Assembly (NCBI GenBank): GCA_033439265.1
Contig: JAVTVX010000012.1
Location: forward strand, 35,280,261 to 35,344,260
Reading direction: 5' to 3'
DNA: 64,000 nucleotides
DNA from: Dillenia suffruticosa
Lineage: Eukaryota; Streptophyta; Magnoliopsida; Dilleniales; Dilleniaceae
Part shown: in pieces, positions 42,159 to 53,619 of the stretch
Layout: each line of letters begins with the position of its first letter
Position numbering within the stretch: the stretch's first letter is position 1
Notes under the pieces: model-generated
The model's input: only the letters and a program-made list of their open reading frames with translations
The model's database searches: none
Told to the model about the DNA's origin: nothing
Position numbers and translations under genes: made by a program

Positions 42159-42207
<49 letters not shown>
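42159..42207. repeat. (CT)n microsatellite, about 24 repeats
   Basis: Perfect CT run of 49 bp, the reverse-complement partner of 41933-41985, ending 24 bp before the hAT MITE target-site duplication. Confidence 0.95.
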
Positions 42208-42209
<2 letters not shown>

Positions 42210-42238
42210 CCTTTTCAAATGTTAAAAAGTGTTTAGAT

Positions 42239-42712
42239 CAATGTTATCAGAACCGTACCGTATATTGACCCGTAAAATTTAAAAATATGGTTGAACCGAT
42301 TGGACCGTAGATCAATATGGTCGAACCGCTGATTTTTTAATAATAATTAAATATATATATATAATCAATAATTACTTTTAAAACTCATATTAATAATTAA
42401 GAATTAAATAACTAAATTATAAAATCATATAAAATATAAATTAAAATCATAATATCAAAAATTGATAGTCTCACATTTCATAGAAATTAAAAAAAAAATC
42501 TTATAAAAAAAAATATTTTTAGGTTTTAACCTTAGACCGCGGTTTTTTAAAACCGGCGGTTCAACCTCGGTTCACGGTTGAACCACGGTTGAACCGTCGG
42601 TTCAGTCCGGTTCAATTATAAAATGGTATTTTTATTCAACCGAATCGCAAAATTATTATAAGAAGGGTTGAACCGATTGAACTGGTGGTTCGGTCTGATT
42701 TTAATAACATTG
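42239..42712. mobile_element. Non-autonomous hAT-type MITE with 8-bp target-site duplication
   Basis: A 474-bp element flanked by perfect direct repeats GTTTAGAT (42231-42238 and 42713-42720). Termini are inverted: it begins CAATGTTATCAGAACCG and its reverse complement begins CAATGTTATTAAAATCAG (first 9 bp identical, imperfect afterwards). Both ends are rich in GGTTGAACCG-like motifs, and the middle is AT-rich with no coding capacity. An 8-bp duplication is the hallmark of hAT superfamily insertion. It must have been mobilised by a transposase elsewhere. Confidence 0.85.
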
Positions 42713-42819
42713 GTTTAGATGATTCAACCGTACGCCATTACGCTCAACGTTATGCAAGTAATGTGTTTTGATAACCATAATTTAAAGTGTTTTGATAACC
42801 ATACTAAGAGTGGTCATGG

Positions 42820-43038
42820 ATACCGAACTCTTATGAGTATAACGGTAAGATATTATTTTTTTTATACAATGAGATGCAACCATCTCTTAATCATAACTCT
42901 CGGGTTCAAGTTATTGGAATGAAAAAATAGGATTTAGAAGAGTCAATCCCATTATATAGAGCCCCACGGTGCTCAGGTGGGATAAACTAAGCGAAATCCG
43001 GGTACCGAGGTGGCAAGTATCCACTTAAAAAAAAAAAG
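42820..43038 (+). mobile_element. SINE copy with A-tail
   Basis: A 219-bp segment with box-B-like CTCTCGGGTTCAAGTT at 42899-42914, the 3' module ATCCGGGTACCGAGGTG and an A-tail. Flanking repeats GAGTGGTCATGG (42808-42819) and GAGTAGTCATGG (43039-43050) match at 11 of 12. It inserted 100 bp beyond the hAT MITE. Confidence 0.6.
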
Positions 43039-43581
43039 GAGTAGTCATGGGATGGGCTGGTCATTGCTTGGGATAGCGCAGGTCCGTCTCAAAAGTTCAC
43101 GGTCTAACCTTTTGCAGCCGGGGTGTGAGCCTCTCGTATGTTCCCAGGCCTGCCAAGTTTTGGGCTGGGTCGGATGGGCCAGTTGATGGCCTCATCCATT
43201 ACCACACCTACCTTCTTTTTCTAATCCCAGGGACCACATTGCAAAAATAGCTCTCTTTTTCTTTTTCTTCTTTTAGTTTCTCCTCCATTTCCTACCAAAA
43301 TTGCATCATCGAACACCGGACATTGTTTGCTGATTACTTTAGTCATGTTAGGCGCAAGTCTGGTATGTTTTTTTACACCATTGATATACGAATCTAGTTA
43401 TATTGAACTCTTATGAATAAAACTTTTTTGATATCTGTTTTTACTTTATAATTACTAAAATAATCAAACAAAATGCAAGTTTAATATAGAATGGAGAAAA
43501 AATGTAGGATCTATCTAAATTCTAAAAGAATAGTGAAGTGGGACTCACTGTGTGATGGTGTGGTGTTGCCGTGTTATACTG

Positions 43582-43612
43582 ATACCTTTCTCGGCCTTTC
43601 GGTTACGATCAA
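43582..43612 (+). pseudogene. Truncated U2 snRNA retrocopy
   Basis: The 31 bp beginning ATACCTTTCTCGGCC match the extreme 5' end of spliceosomal U2 snRNA (known plant sequence starts AUACCUUUCUCGGCCUUUU) with about three substitutions. The segment is bounded by perfect 11-bp direct repeats GTGTTATACTG (43571-43581 and 43613-43623), a target-site duplication. It lacks the branch-site-recognising region and Sm site, and no plant snRNA upstream element is visible, so it is a 3'-truncated retropseudogene, not a functional gene. Confidence 0.75.
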
Positions 43613-43623
43613 GTGTTATACTG

Positions 43624-46600
43624 TATCTTAGGGGGACGTGAAATTTAAAAAGTCTTCCACTATTTTTTTGGACTGAATGAGTAAATCATTTATTATGACT
43701 TACTTATTTTGGAACATTTCTCTCTCACTACGCTGTCTCTCTCACTAGACAGACAGGCAGGACGGGAGGTTAAGAGGATGCAGAAAGTGTAGAAATGAAG
43801 AATTGGAGGTCTTCTCCGCTCCAAGCCTTCATAATGTGAACTGAGGTGGTGACAAGAGGCTTTTTAATTTCCCAATAGGTTCTAAATGTGTGCACGCTTT
43901 GTTAATTTTGGTGCATACATTGTGACCCATTGGCCCACTTTATCTTTGCAGTTTAGGAGGGATATTTGTGCTATCAAGGTACACTAGCAATTGATTGGGT
44001 TTGAGGTCGATTTCACTTCCCCATTTTCCATGATTTTACCTAGGGGTGAGCATCCTGTGGGCTCTATGGTTTCGAGCCGGTTTATGTTAGGCCCGGGCAA
44101 AAATTATTTTGATTTTAAGTCGATACATATAAATAACTTTAATTAGAATTATCATACAATAGAAACCAGTTCTATAAAATAACATAATGGATTAGAGTCT
44201 ATTTTATCAAACTCAAACCTCTCGCATAAAGTTGAATCTGATGATGATGTTAGATTAAACGATGTTTTTGTAATTGATCATCGGTATTCTGATTATTTAA
44301 TTAATTTAGTTCAAATATATAGAGTTTAATTTAGAAATAGACCCTCCTCCTGTCTTATTTTTCATTTCCAATATTTAAATTTGAGATTTTAGTTAAGATA
44401 ATTTAGTATTCTGTGATTATATTCACATGACTTAAATCATATAAATGAAATAATAACAGATACATTGATATTTCGAAAAATGAATTAAGGCCATAAAATT
44501 CAACCCTAATTCTTGTCAAGTAGGCAGTTTGGATCATGATTAGATATAAATCTAAGCACACCCTTTTGCATAAATAAGATTTTAGGGTTTGTACAATGTT
44601 CACAAAGGATAATAACAAATTTGAATCTAGGGTTTTCTTCTATGTTAATTTTCTCCAAACGAGAAAAACATACCCCTAAAGAATCAATTGTTTTCATGCT
44701 AAACTTCATTGTCTAAATATTAATTTAACCATTACATGAACAAAAAAAAAAAAGAAGAAATTTACTCATCTGCAGGGAATCACTCAGATACCCAATTTTT
44801 TAATCTGCTATCATAACAAGAGACAAGTCTTTGAATATTGGACTAGGTAGCACATGATTACAATAAATGCCGCAAAAAATATAATTTATCAAATTGGCCC
44901 TAGAAAAAGGGGTACGTGGGTCTAGCTAGAAATGCGTTAGCACACATTTAAGTAAAAATTTTCAAATGTGCAATGTAATAAATGCACACCGATAAAGACC
45001 GACACAAATGGTAAAAGATCTGTTGTCCTTTAATTATGTGACAGTTCGACTCCCCAAAGGAATAGAAAGGAATTTGTTGGGAGAGCATTCCATCTTGGTG
45101 GATCTCACAGCAGTTAATCTAGATTAATCGAAATAAAATTTTAAATACGAACAGTGACCCAACCATACAAACAAAAAAAATGTAATAAATGCACATAACA
45201 TGTTTGATTAAATGCACAAATTGGGTGCACATGCAACCAATGTAAATCTACTGTAGATTTGGTTGCAATAACCAAAGCTTACTTAAATTCCTTTGGCACC
45301 AATTTTTTGGGCACCGGCGGGGTGGGTGTTGAGACTGAGAGGCATCTTTTGAAGAATTCAAGCATATTTTCATTGATTTAATCTGCCCAATTACGTCAGT
45401 TTATAATTTTATATATTCTAGGAAATTGAAATGAGTGTGAATTGTCTAATTCCAATCCTTCCACAAATTAGTGGTTAAAAAATTGAATCCTTCCGAAATC
45501 TCAAACAAAGTTATGATTCACTCTGTACTAATAAAATAATTTAAATTTAAATAATTAAATTTTTAGAATTAGCAAGTGACAATGATAAAATATGGGTAAT
45601 ATTACGTGAATATCACCTATATTTAATTGATTCAGTAGTTGGATATTAATATTTTTGAACTAAATCTGATATTCATGTTTTGTATATGATAAAAATAGAT
45701 GCCGAGAGAGTTTTATTATCTTAAAAGTTTAACCCGATTCGAATCAAATTTAAAGTCCGATGATTTAAAAAAAAAAACATGATCACCAAAATTTAAACCC
45801 AATTTATCAAATAGATAAGTTTTATACCACATGTTACATAAAACACTGCTCCTAAACTAAAATTAGATTTAACCAGCAGATATAATTTTATACATTCTAG
45901 GAAATTGAAACGAATGTGAAATGTCTAATTTTAACTTGAGTTTGATTAAATTCAACGTTGACCCATGTCTCACACTAGGGTTTTGTTTTGAATTTTTTAT
46001 TTGATTTGATCTTTTTTAATTAGGAAGCAGGGGGTGGTGCTCTCGAGAGACTACATAACACGTTGGAATTCCAAATGCAAATAAAATAAAGGGTGATTTC
46101 GAAGTAAGTCAAATTCTCTCTCAAGGTATTGTCAATTTGGGTAGTCCCTCTATATTAAGCTGATTAAGGAAGAAGAAATGTTTTTGGATCAATAAACATA
46201 TGATAATGAACACAAATTCCAGGTGATTGGGTTAGGAATCTTCTATTTCCCAATGCCCAAATGCCGCAAAATATGGTCAGCATCTACCGTATGAAAATTA
46301 TAATTAGATTTTTTTTTGGTTATATAGAGATCGTAAAAATCACAGATATATACATATTTACGAAAATTCAAATATTAGATTTCAAGAATAAATTTGAATA
46401 AAAATTCTTTATCATTTGGACATTTCGGACATTCCTATAAGGACTATAATTTGGAAGTGTCTTTTTTTTTCATATATATATATATATAAAACATTTGAAC
46501 AAGAGTTTTTTATCAATCGAGTGTCTCTATAAGAACCGTGTTTTCTTCTTTGTCTTACGTCTTTTTTTTATTCTTTTTTTTTTTTAAATTGTACTATTTT

Positions 46601-47976
46601 TTAGTATGGTTAAATTAAGACAAATAATAGTTATAGATTGAATAAAAAATGACCCCAAAAATAACATATTTCACTAGTTTATAACATTGTCCCTCACAAA
46701 ATACCCAAAAATATACATCAAATGACCACAAATCACTGATAACTTCATGGGATACTCTCAAAAATTTCCTTTTTTCTATCGTAATTTAAGTATCAATATC
46801 TATAGAGATGGTGGCCACGATATATCCAGACTATCCATTTTTTTTTTAATTCTTTTTAGTGGTAAAATTTTAAATGGATAAAAGTTATTTTATTTATTTT
46901 AGTGAGCTTCCATGGCAAAGAGATGGTAGAAAATTCCTTCCATTGAATATTTGTCACATTGTAAGAACAGAAGATCAAGCAAAGTCAAATGCTGCGGCCT
47001 TTATGACACCATGCATGACCAATTGACCATAGTGAATTCAACCCTCCCCGGCCCATTTTTTGGTGAGTGTGTGTGTGTGTGAGAGGAATATATGGATTTG
47101 GTTGCCTAGAATTAAGAGATCAAAAAACAGCCATGTTTGATGCTGTTCTCAAGCTTTGACCATTTGTACATTGAGAATTTTAAGTGCCAGCAGTCTCTTC
47201 CTCCACAATCCAAAAAATGGGTTTGAAACGATGGCTTAGGTCAAACAACTATTGGTGGTTTAAGCTTTAAGATAAGGGAAAAGACTATAACCAAAAATAT
47301 CAGTTCCATGGTCCTCATGTTAACCAAACAATTTACTCCCTAGTGTCTATGTTTGAATTCAGATACGTTGCTTATTGACCCTTGATTAGAAACCAATTGC
47401 ATCCAAAGGCCCACAAATCATCATATTCTATCTCTTGCGATTGATCAATCAGTATTCAAAATCATATTATGAACTATTATCAGATTCTTTATAGGAGAAA
47501 ACTCTTTTAATATAATTTTTTTCACTTATAAATTCAAACCGAATTTTGGTTAAAATCTAACATTCTTCCCACTTAAGCAACTCTCTATTAATATCTTTCT
47601 AACAGGTGACTTGGCATTTTAAAAAAATTATATCCAATGTGTTTGGCTTGGGATTGATAGTATATAGACTATTATATTTTCTTTTATACTTTAATTTTCT
47701 ATTTAATTGATTCGAATAGATTTATTTATATTAACTTAAAAAGTTTAGAATTTGATTTTTGTTTAGTATTTTAATCGGAGAAATACAGATTCACCTGAAA
47801 AAAACCCTTAATATTGCCAGTGCCATCAATAGCCAAATTAGATGAGGGACAAGTACAAAGCCAAGAGCTAGGAAGAAGACATAAGTTTTCCTCCCTCAAA
47901 CTACTTGATATGCCCAATGAAAATTATAGTAATACATCAAGAGTAAAATTCAAAAACAAAAATTATTTCTTTTGAT
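43624..47976. other. Repeat-bearing intergenic region
   Basis: No CDS recognised in more than 4 kb. It contains a full SINE at 44989-45178 and several AT-rich remnants sharing the same 3' module (for example near 44240-44400 and 47460-47580). The right end is the ROP 3' flank. Confidence 0.5.
44989..45178 (+). mobile_element. tRNA-like SINE with perfect 17-bp target-site duplication
   Basis: A 190-bp element with a box-B motif CAGTTCGACTCCCC, an AGATTAATCGAAATAAA module and an A-rich tail (45171-45178). It is flanked by perfect 17-bp direct repeats AATGTAATAAATGCACA (44972-44988 and 45179-45195). Perfect duplication implies a fairly recent insertion. Confidence 0.8.
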
Positions 47977-49841
<1,865 letters not shown>

Positions 49842-50079
49842 TGTTCTCCTTTTCCAAGCCGTTGTTGATATAATCCTTTGATATTGATCTTAAAGTTTAT
49901 CTTAAGCAAATCCAAGTCTTCTCAGCTTCATTGCTTTTGTTTTTTTCTTAATGACAAATGGTGGGAAATGTAAGCTTTTAATGGTAGAATTCTCTGCCTC
50001 CTCCTTGGGCTCTAGCTCATCTGATCATCTCTTTGTACAATGATTAGTATTGGGCCTTTCTTTTCTTCGAGTGCAAGGG

Positions 50080-50158
<79 letters not shown>
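50080..50158. repeat. (GA)n microsatellite upstream of ROP
   Basis: A 79-bp GA tract with one GGG interruption near 50104-50106, 239 bp upstream of the ROP start codon; on the ROP sense strand it is a CT tract. It is the longest dinucleotide repeat in the window. Confidence 0.95.
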
Positions 50159-50161
<3 letters not shown>

Positions 50162-51717
50162 GTTAGGTGATAGTGTGTGTTGGTTAAGTGTGTGAGAAGG
50201 GAGGGTTGAATGATGTAAAAGAGAAGAATTGCTCAAGTAATACACTATGATGGCATTACCTACCAACAAAAGAGCATGAGACCAAATTCCTCTAAATAAA
50301 GTTAAGGGTAAAACGTAAAAGTGATTTGCATAATGCCAACAATTGACTTGTGTAAAACCTTCATACCTGGGCCAACGTATGGCTCAATAGTAATGCTCAA
50401 AAAGAACATTAGTATACAAGGTTTAGACAACTCTGAGCCCTTAAGAGCTTTGGGCCAACAAGGGCGACGCCAGGTAACCATAAGGAGGGCAGTCTTTGGG
50501 CTTTATAAATAGGTCAATACATTTATAAAAGGTGCCGATGGTTAAGCCACGAAAACATTGAATTGTACCGACGTGGGTTGACTTAATTGGATATGGAATT
50601 GAATATCTTTAAACATGATCAAGGTTTGACTCTCGCTAGAAGTATTGGATCCTTATGTGTATGGAGCGTTCTCCGTTGGGAGACCCGCCCTCCGAAAGGA
50701 GCCACTCTAACGGTCGGTTCGGATTAATCAGACAAAGTCCCAGATATCTGACGGTGTCCAAGATATGGTACAAAAAAAAAACATTGAATTGTCTTAATTA
50801 AATTTTTTGATTTAAGTTTTAAAAATAAAAAAATAGACATCATAAGAGATCATCCTTTAATGGGTTTGACAATTAGCTTGACTCGTATTAATTAGCACCG
50901 ATAAATTAGTTATCGAATACTTATTAGTCAAATACAAAGAAATAATATACATATTATAGCCTAGCTGAACTACCATTCGGAGAAAACCATGGCTTGCATT
51001 CTCAATGATTGCAAGTCCTTAGTGTGGAGGCATCTAAATCTTGTTTTTTGATTTTTATATTTTTGTTTTGTCCTTCCCTCAGAGTTGCAAATATTTTGTT
51101 CCAATAGCTTCTTCAAAATAGGGTATCTACTTCTGTTCACTTTGCCACTTTTTTATAATGTCCAAATATCAATGGAGGAGGGACAAGGGGTTCCCTATTT
51201 TCTAAGGAAAATAAGCCTTTAAAGAATTCTCTCTCAATGCCTATAAATGTAACATACCGCTTCCTTGACAGACTCAATTCTTTTGTCTAAGAAAAAGTTG
51301 GCCGCGGATACTTTTTTTGATTTTGACCTATTGTAATCTATTTATCCGATTAATTCAGTTTGAATATTATAAGATTCAATTTAGAGATCGACTCTTTTAA
51401 TACTAATTTCTTCATTTTTAAAATTTAAATATGAGATCTTGATTAAAAAAGTTTCAAAAAAATTATATTGATAAGTTCTATAACATATTGAAACGGAATG
51501 TAATTTTCGCCATACTAATTGTTAGAAATAGCAAAAGAATAAATAAAAGTTGTATTAAATAACTATCGACTCTCATTTTATCTTTTATGATTTCTTCTTA
51601 ATTACATGCGGACCGAAAAATGAGTTCTAAAGTCAAGTTGGATGGACCAAACTCTCATGGGTGTAGTAATAGAATTTATCAAAGGGGACAATTTAATGAT
51701 TACAATACCCCTCTCCA
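50159..51717. other. ROP upstream and intergenic region
   Basis: Contains a SINE (50567-50777) and a remnant of the same family near 51330-51460. No CDS recognised. Confidence 0.45.
50567..50777 (+). mobile_element. tRNA-derived SINE, best preserved copy
   Basis: A 211-bp element with box A (GGGTTGACTTAATTGGATA), box B (AAGGTTTGACTCTCG), the 3' module GGTTCGGATTAATCAG...CAGATATC and an A-tail. It is flanked by 15-bp direct repeats AAAACATTGAATTGT (50552-50566 and 50778-50792); the leading A's of the second copy merge with the tail, leaving at least 11 unambiguous bases. The spacing of the boxes fits an internal RNA polymerase III promoter. Confidence 0.85.
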
Positions 51718-53150
51718 ATGATGGAGAAGAAAACCCCATCTTGTGCTTCGTGCAAACACCGGATAAAAAAGTGTAATGATAATGTTGTTTCTCTCCATAT
51801 TTCCTCCAGGGAAACAACAAGAATTTGAGTCAGTAATGCGTCTTTTTGGGATCAATAACATGACAAAGATGTTGAAAAAATTGGTGGAATCAAAAAGACT
51901 AAATCTTGTTGATTCATTCATCTGGGTTTCACAAATGTACCATAAAGACAAAGAAAATGGGCCTTTAGGAGAGCATAGAGAGTTGCAGGAAGAGAACCGG
52001 AGGCTGAATCAGAGGTTGTTACATGTGGAGGAAGAGAACAGGAGGTTGAATCAGAGGCGATTGCAGATGAAGGAGCGGGAGGTGCAGTGGTAAGAAGATA
52101 AGCGGAAGCTGTTACAATGTGTTTGTCCAAATACTAGTGAGAGAGGAGAGATGGATTGAATGGTGGATTTGATACCCGAGTTGTAGACTATGAACCAGAT
52201 ACTGAAAATAATGGCAACAATGGTTTGACTTATTCAGAGAATGATTTGGATAAAATTGTTGCTAGTTCCATGCGACGCCTCAATACCCGGGGAGACAGTG
52301 GTGCAAAAACATCAGTACAGGGACAACCAATACCGAAGGGATTTGGGAGAACTAGTGGGATGGGTGCGAGAGAAACAGCATTAACATGGGAGAAGAGAAG
52401 GCGAGCAGAAGTCAAAGAATGTCAACATAAAAAATTCCTATGAATGGTGTAGCTTCTCCTAGTCATGCTCCTGGACAAGGGTATGGTGTGCAAGCAACCA
52501 TTGGAGTCTACAATGGCAAACCCTTGGAGCTTGTCAATTGCCATCTTACTCGAGTCATGGGGCTGATCCACGAAGAACTCGACTTGGTGGATCTCGTTCT
52601 GGCCATGCAGGTCAAAGTCTCAACAGCAATGGTAATAGTCATTTTGACCATAGCAAGTCTCCATATAATGTATACAATACCCCAATGGGAATGATGTGGG
52701 TGCTAATGCTCCTAATCTCCCACCATTTCCATCGACAGATTTTGTCAATGATGAAATTGTAGACATCAACCATGTCAACATGGGACAATAGAAGGTGAGC
52801 ACTAGCCAAAGGATGTCAACATCAACAATTCCTATACATGGTGTGGCTTCTCCTAGTTGTGCTCCTGGACAAGGGTTTGCAAGTGCAAGCAACCATTGGA
52901 GTCTACAATGGCAAACCCTTGGAGCTTGTCCATTGCCATCTTACTCGAGTCATGGGGCTGATCCACGAAGAACTTGACTTGGTGGACCTCATTCTGGCCG
53001 TGCAGGACAAAAGTCTCAACACAGCTATGGTAATAGTCATCTTAACCACAGCAATTCTCCATATAATGTATACAACAATAGGAATGATGGTGGTGCTAAT
53101 TCTCCTAATCTCCCACCATTTCCATAGACATTATGATGAATTGTAGACAG
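51718..53150 (+). pseudogene. Decayed LBD (LOB-domain) transcription factor pseudogene
   Basis: The frame from 51718 gives MMEKKTPSCASCKHRIKKC, the start of a LOB C-block (CX2CX6C), but the fourth cysteine and the following residues are lost because small indels near 51780-51805 shift the frame. From about 51800 another frame resumes the LOB GAS block: IFPPGKQQEFESVMRLFGIN, then KMLKKL and the leucine-zipper-like coiled coil with two EENRRLNQR repeats, ending in a stop at 52091. Further downstream, coding-like sequence lies in several frames, and a 394-395-bp unit is tandemly duplicated. LBD proteins are plant-specific regulators of organ boundaries and lateral organs. Two frameshifts, a stop after the coiled coil and duplicated 3' parts argue against function; no splice sites repair the first shift. 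Confidence 0.75.
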
Positions 53151-53152
53151 TC
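52383..53152 (+). repeat. Tandem duplication, unit about 395 bp
   Basis: Copy 1 (52383-52777) and copy 2 (52778 to about 53152) share long identical blocks such as CAAGCAACCATTGGAGTCTA and TTACTCGAGTCATGGGGCTG. Copies differ by substitutions and short indels. Both still contain coding-like frames (for example SYSSHGADPRRT) but with different breaks. It forms the 3' part of the LBD pseudogene. Confidence 0.9.
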
Positions 53153-53541
53153 AAAGTGCCAAGTAATATTTGATGATAGTTAGGACAAAACATCTTTAAA
53201 TAAGATTTTGCTATTCTGTTTGCTTAAAGTTTGATTTGATATTACCTTTTTTTTTTCTCTTCTCTTTTCATTCTCTTACTTGGATTTGATCTCGATTGTT
53301 GCGGGATGACATTTTTTCAATATAGGCTAATTATTTGAGACTTTCTTTTGATACTCAAGTAGCTTCTTTTTACACACAATAAGGCCTAATAGTGAAGACC
53401 AAGACAGGCACCGCCCGAACAAGGCATAGCAGCTTCCAATCTTTTCTGAGAAGCACAACAAAAGATTGACCCTTTAGTTTAAGGCAAAACCCCACAAATG
53501 GCATTCATCTATTGCTTTTGGAACACAAATGATTTAATATT

Positions 53542-53619
53542 TTACATGGAGCAAAGCTTCTTCTTCGGGCTATTTTTGGATTGAGAAGCAACATTGCAGC
53601 AGTCCATTCCTGCCGCCAT
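53542..53619 (-). CDS. Candidate short ORF, 25 residues, unknown
   Basis: On the minus strand the peptide MAAGMDCCNVASQSKNSPKK then KLCSM and a stop. The frame is open a little further upstream (SYCV before the Met) to a stop at about 53641. Composition (two adjacent Cys, a basic run, a C-terminal Cys-Ser-Met) looks protein-like, and the local GC content is higher than in the surroundings. It could be a true small peptide gene or the last exon of a decayed gene. No family recognised. Confidence 0.25.
   Translation of the reverse strand: MAAGMDCCNVASQSKNSPKKKLCSM

Noticed and set aside
43582..43700. Functional U2 snRNA gene
   Set aside because: The match stops after about 31 bp, the flanking repeat interrupts it, and no plant snRNA upstream element or Sm site is visible.
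44989..45178. tRNA gene, because of the TTCGACTCCCC box B
   Set aside because: No acceptor stem or anticodon arm can be drawn, and the A-tail with a target-site duplication identifies a SINE.
51602..51951. Minus-strand frames opposite the LBD remnant
   Set aside because: They are antisense shadows of the LBD-derived sequence, whose conserved motifs are on the plus strand.
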